The notes beneath the pieces were generated by a model, which saw only the letters and a program-made list of their open reading frames with translations, was not told where the DNA came from and did not search any database. A stretch of 10,953 bases of DNA from Christensenellaceae bacterium. GTDB lineage: Bacteria; Bacillota; Clostridia; Christensenellales; Borkfalkiaceae. Made by a program: the position numbers and the translations under genes. The stretch covers positions 1 to 10,953 of the forward strand of contig CAOMHR010000042.1 of assembly GCA_948482865.1 (NCBI GenBank). Reading direction: 5' to 3'. The stretch's first letter is position 1, and every line of letters starts with the position of its first letter. Below are positions 8,064-10,953 of this stretch, one piece after another.

Positions 8064-8092
8064 TTGTTAAAAATATTTTTTAATGCTATAAT
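8064..8092 (+). promoter_or_regulatory. Sigma-A-type promoter of the ecfA-ecfT-truA operon
   Basis: TTGTTA (8064-8069) and TATAAT (8087-8092) with a 17-bp spacer; TGC directly before the -10 makes it an extended -10 promoter. The start of transcription should lie near 8099, leaving only about 23 nt of leader before the ATG at 8122, which leaves no room for a riboswitch. Confidence 0.88.
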
Positions 8093-8106
8093 TAACGGTG
8101 AATAAT

Positions 8107-8114
8107 AAAAGGGG
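8107..8114 (+). promoter_or_regulatory. Ribosome binding site of ecfA (sets the start codon)
   Basis: AAAAGGGG ends 7 nt before the ATG at 8122. The upstream in-frame GTG at 8098 has no such site and falls on the predicted transcription start, so it is not the start codon. Confidence 0.85.
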
Positions 8115-8121
8115 CTTTTTA

Positions 8122-9948
8122 ATGCAGGACGGCGAAAACGTAATAGAATTTGACAACGTAAAATTCTCATACCCCGGCGCGGACGGGGTTTTTGCCGTGA
8201 ACGGCGTAAACCTTAACGTCAGGCGCGGCGAATTTTTGTCGGTCATAGGTCATAACGGCAGCGGCAAGTCCACGCTTGCAAGACTTATTAACGGTCTTCT
8301 TCTGGCGGACAGCGGCAAAATCACCGTTCTTGGACTGGACGTTTCGGAAGGTAAAAACAGCCGTGAAATCCGCAAAAAAGCGGGCATAGTTTTCCAGAAC
8401 CCCGACAACCAGATGGTGGCTTCCATAGTTGAAGACGACGTTGCTTTCGGTCCCGAAAATATCGGTATAAAGCGCGAAGAAATAGGCGAGCGCATAGACT
8501 GGGCTTTAAAAGCGGTAGGAATGGAAGAGTTCCGCCATTCTACGCCGACGCGCCTTTCGGGCGGACAGAAGCAAAGGATAGCCATTGCCGGCGTGCTTGC
8601 GATAAAGCCCGAAATTCTTGTTCTGGACGAATCCACCGCAATGCTCGACCCTAAGGGCAGACGCGAAGTTATCGAAGTAGTGCGCCGTCTCAATAAAGAA
8701 GAAGGAATGACGGTGATCCTTATCACCCACTTTATGGAAGAAGCGCTGATTGCCGACAGAACGGTTGTTATGAACCGCGGCGAAGTGGTGCTAACAGGTA
8801 CGCCCGAAGAAATTTTCGAAAGCGGCGAAATACTTGAAACTTACAATCTTTGTCTTCCGCGCATTACCGAAATTATCAATGTTTTAAACGGCGCGGGAAT
8901 GAATATCGAAAACGTTCTCCGTCCGGAAGAGTTGGCAAAATCCATTGCGGAAAATTTCAGGGCAAAAAATATAGAAAACGCCGTAAGCGAAAAGGTTGCC
9001 GCAACCGATGTAAATTCGCCCCACGAGTGGGATATTAAGGTTGAAAATCTTACTTTTACCTATTCTAAAAAATCACCCTTTGCAACCAAAGCGTTAAAGG
9101 GCATTGATTTACAGATAGACGACGGCGAGTTTTTCGGGATTATAGGTCACACAGGCAGCGGCAAATCTACGCTCGTACAGCATTTAAACGCGCTTATAAA
9201 ACTTCCGCAGGCGGAAAGGGGTTACCGTGCAAAAAAATCCAAAAAAGGTAAACCCGCGCCAGTCCTTCCCAAAATAACAATCGGGAAATTTGACCTTGCG
9301 AATAGAAAGACGGATTTTAAGGCTCTGCGCGCAAGCGTGGGGATGGTATTCCAGTATCCCGAGTATCAGCTTTTTGCCGAAACGGTTTTTGCAGATGTTG
9401 CGTTCGGGCTTAAAAATTTCAAGAAGAACGTAACCAAGGAAGAGATTGAAAAAGCCGTAAAAGACAGCATTGAAATTGTAGGGCTTGACTATGCGGAAGT
9501 AAGGGACAAGTCTCCTTTCGATTTGTCCGGCGGACAGAAACGGCGAGTTGCCATAGCTGGTGTAATAGTTACAAAGCCCGACGTTTTAATTCTCGACGAA
9601 CCCGCCGCGGGGCTTGACCCGTTGGGGAAAAAAGAGATTATGGAACTTTTGCACAAACTCCATAAAGAGTGGTGCAGAACGGTAATTATTGTTTCGCACG
9701 ATATGGACGAAGTCGCCGAAAACTGCACTAGAGCCGCCGTAATTTCAAACGGCGAAGCCGTAATGTGCGACAGTCCCGCAACGCTGTTTTCGCAGGAGCA
9801 AAAACTTTTATCGCTCGGGCTTGACGTGCCTTTGACGTCCAAGATATGCGGCGAACTTAAAAATTACGGTATTAACGTCGAATGTGACTGCACTGCGGAA
9901 GATTTTGCGGATAAGATAATCGGAATTTACGGAGGCGGCAATGCTTAA
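8122..9948 (+). CDS. ecfA: Fused EcfA1-EcfA2 energy-coupling factor transporter ATPase
   Basis: Two ABC ATPase domains in one 608-residue chain that would power an ECF-type vitamin/micronutrient importer together with EcfT at the membrane. Domain 1 (about 1-280) is EcfA1-like: Walker A GHNGSGKST (43-51), Q-loop VFQNPDNQ (Q92), LSGGQ (145-149), Walker B LVLDESTAMLDP with E170, H-loop H203. Domain 2 (about 305-608) is EcfA2-like: Walker A GHTGSGKST (342-350), Q-loop VFQYPEYQLFAE (Q411), LSGGQ (468-472), LILDEPAAGLDP with E493, H-loop H526. Both catalytic sites look intact. Most Bacillota encode these as two genes, ecfA1 and ecfA2, of about 280-290 residues each. Domain 2 has a lysine-rich insertion (366-384) between Walker A and the Q-loop. 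The last 8 nt overlap ecfT, whose GGAGG lies inside this gene. Alternative: a dedicated two-domain ATPase as in YkoD-type systems, though the truA neighbour favours the shared housekeeping module. Confidence 0.93.
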   Translation: MQDGENVIEFDNVKFSYPGADGVFAVNGVNLNVRRGEFLSVIGHNGSGKSTLARLINGLLLADSGKITVLGLDVSEGKNSREIRKKAGIVFQNPDNQMVASIVEDDVAFGPENIGIKREEIGERIDWALKAVGMEEFRHSTPTRLSGGQKQRIAIAGVLAIKPEILVLDESTAMLDPKGRREVIEVVRRLNKEEGMTVILITHFMEEALIADRTVVMNRGEVVLTGTPEEIFESGEILETYNLCLPRITEIINVLNGAGMNIENVLRPEELAKSIAENFRAKNIENAVSEKVAATDVNSPHEWDIKVENLTFTYSKKSPFATKALKGIDLQIDDGEFFGIIGHTGSGKSTLVQHLNALIKLPQAERGYRAKKSKKGKPAPVLPKITIGKFDLANRKTDFKALRASVGMVFQYPEYQLFAETVFADVAFGLKNFKKNVTKEEIEKAVKDSIEIVGLDYAEVRDKSPFDLSGGQKRRVAIAGVIVTKPDVLILDEPAAGLDPLGKKEIMELLHKLHKEWCRTVIIVSHDMDEVAENCTRAAVISNGEAVMCDSPATLFSQEQKLLSLGLDVPLTSKICGELKNYGINVECDCTAEDFADKIIGIYGGGNA

Positions 9949-10786
9949 AGACGTAACTTTCGGACAGTATTATCCCGTTAATTCTTTCGCGCACAAGTCC
10001 GACCCAAGAATTAAGTTGCTGGCGTTAATCGCTTATATCGTCGCCCTGTTTCTGGCGAAAAATTTTTACGGTATGGCTCTGTGTCTGCTGGTTCTTATCA
10101 TAAGCATAGCCGCGTCGCGCGTGCCGCCGTTAAGAGTTATGCGTTCGGTAAAAGGCATACTTATTCTTTTGGCGTTTACGGCTGTTTTGAACCTGTTTTT
10201 CCACGGCGGCGAGCATTTGCTCGTTCACTGGAAATTTATTAAAATTTACCGCGAAGGCATAATATTTACCGTATTCCTTGTATTAAGGCTGTTTTTTCTT
10301 GTAATGGGGTCTGCACTGTTAACGCTTACGACTACGCCTGTAGAGCTTACGGACGGAATAGAAAGTTTGCTTACGCCGTTAAAATGGATACGATTTCCCG
10401 TACACGAACTCGCGCTCATAATGTCAATCGCTTTGCGATTTATACCTACGCTCATAGACGAAACAAACAGAATTATTTCGGCGCAAAAAGCAAGGGGAGC
10501 GGACTTTGAAAGCGGAAATATTTTCAAACGCATTAAGGCGATAATACCCATTCTGATACCCCTTCTGATAAGCGCGTTCAGGCGCGCGGAAGAGCTGGGC
10601 GACGCTATGGACGCCCGCTGTTATTCGGGGTCGAAAAACAGAACCAAATACAAAAAACTAAAACTCGGCTGGCGCGACGTAATTATATTTTTCCTGTATG
10701 CTGCAATGGTGACGGGCGTGGTGCTTTTCAATATTTACGCCGCCGATATATGCCCGCAAATTTACGAGTTTATAAAGGTAAGCTGA
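9941..10786 (+). CDS. ecfT: Energy-coupling factor transporter transmembrane protein EcfT
   Basis: Integral membrane scaffold that links the EcfA ATPases to interchangeable substrate-binding S components. The protein is 281 residues. The N-terminus has the family segment SDPRIKLLALIAYIVALF (20-37). Hydrophobic stretches lie at about 26-39, 42-59, 71-87, 106-128, 155-171 and 247-266. The two cytoplasmic coupling-helix motifs that dock on the ATPases are present: AQKARGADFE (ARG at 184-186) and AMDARCYSG (ARC at 225-227; Cys in the third place is a known variant). The ATG overlaps the end of ecfA by 8 nt and has GGAGG at 9931-9935, 5 nt upstream, so translation is probably coupled. The stop overlaps the truA start by 1 nt. 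No S-component gene is visible, so this looks like a shared (group II) module. Confidence 0.95.
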   Translation: MLKDVTFGQYYPVNSFAHKSDPRIKLLALIAYIVALFLAKNFYGMALCLLVLIISIAASRVPPLRVMRSVKGILILLAFTAVLNLFFHGGEHLLVHWKFIKIYREGIIFTVFLVLRLFFLVMGSALLTLTTTPVELTDGIESLLTPLKWIRFPVHELALIMSIALRFIPTLIDETNRIISAQKARGADFESGNIFKRIKAIIPILIPLLISAFRRAEELGDAMDARCYSGSKNRTKYKKLKLGWRDVIIFFLYAAMVTGVVLFNIYAADICPQIYEFIKVS

Positions 10787-10953
10787 TGAAGTACGCATTG
10801 CTTATTGCCTATGACGGTACGGAATACGGCGGCTGGCAGATACAGAAAAACGCCGTAACCGTGCAGGAAAAAATCACTTGCGCACTTGAACAGGTATTGG
10901 GTTTTAAAGTCAACGTAACCGCAAGCGGCAGGACGGACAGCGGCGTGCACGCT
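10786..10953 (+). CDS. truA: tRNA pseudouridine(38-40) synthase TruA, 3' truncated by the window end
   Basis: Converts uridines 38-40 of the tRNA anticodon stem to pseudouridine. The first 56 codons are present, starting MKYALLIAYDGTEYGGWQ, the TruA N-terminal signature. The motif ASGRTDSGVHA (46-56) holds the catalytic aspartate D51. The ATG overlaps the ecfT stop (TGATG), with AAAGG (10774-10778) 7 nt upstream. The order ecfA-ecfT-truA is widespread in Bacillota and supports the identity of the whole operon. The rest of the gene lies outside the window. Confidence 0.96.
   Translation, partial: MKYALLIAYDGTEYGGWQIQKNAVTVQEKITCALEQVLGFKVNVTASGRTDSGVHA

Noticed and set aside
8064..8083. Possible Rex redox-repressor site (TTGTTAAAAATATTTTTTAA) at the ecf promoter
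   Set aside because: The left half TTGTTAA fits, but the right half lacks the TTAACAA needed for the palindrome; the similarity is explained by the -35 box and AT-rich spacer.
8093..8121. Possible riboswitch in front of the vitamin-transporter module
   Set aside because: The promoter fixes a leader of only about 23 nt, too short for any known aptamer, and there is no terminator or anti-terminator pairing.

Overview
The window reads as a moderate-GC chromosome segment of an anaerobic Bacillota, most likely a gut-type Clostridia lineage. This is inferred from strong AGGAGG-type ribosome binding sites, consensus sigma-A promoters, a monomeric pyruvate:ferredoxin oxidoreductase, an ECF transporter module followed by truA, and the carboxyspermidine route to polyamines. 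No species can be named from the sequence alone. There are no tRNA or rRNA genes, insertion sequences, CRISPR arrays or phage genes.

Left block (1-4148, plus strand): four tightly packed genes for polyamine synthesis. They are a 5'-truncated carboxynorspermidine/carboxyspermidine synthase, nspC (decarboxylase), aguA (agmatine deiminase) and aguB (N-carbamoylputrescine amidase). AguA and AguB turn agmatine into putrescine. The first two enzymes condense a diamine with aspartate semialdehyde and decarboxylate the product, giving spermidine when the diamine is putrescine. An arginine decarboxylase would complete an arginine-to-spermidine pathway and may lie just upstream. The block ends at a perfect 10-bp hairpin (4171-4194) that appears to terminate transcription from both directions.

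Middle block (4212-7904, minus strand): a single large pyruvate:ferredoxin oxidoreductase gene (nifJ). All cofactor motifs are present. It also carries a 51-residue Ala/Lys/Pro-rich C-terminal tail and an extra cysteine group in its thiamine diphosphate domain. It has its own consensus promoter (TTGACA-17-TATAAT).

Right block (8122-10953, plus strand): a divergent operon with its own promoter (TTGTTA-17-TATAAT). It encodes EcfA1 and EcfA2 fused in one polypeptide, then EcfT, then the start of truA, with overlapping reading frames. This is the energizing module of an ECF vitamin transporter; no substrate-binding S component lies in the window.

The window is mostly core metabolism. The most unusual items are the histone-H1-like tail on the oxidoreductase, the extra cysteine cluster in the same enzyme, and the EcfA1-EcfA2 fusion with a lysine-rich insertion. 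Two start codons (7904 for nifJ, 8122 for ecfA) are set inside the longest possible reading frames because of their ribosome binding sites.
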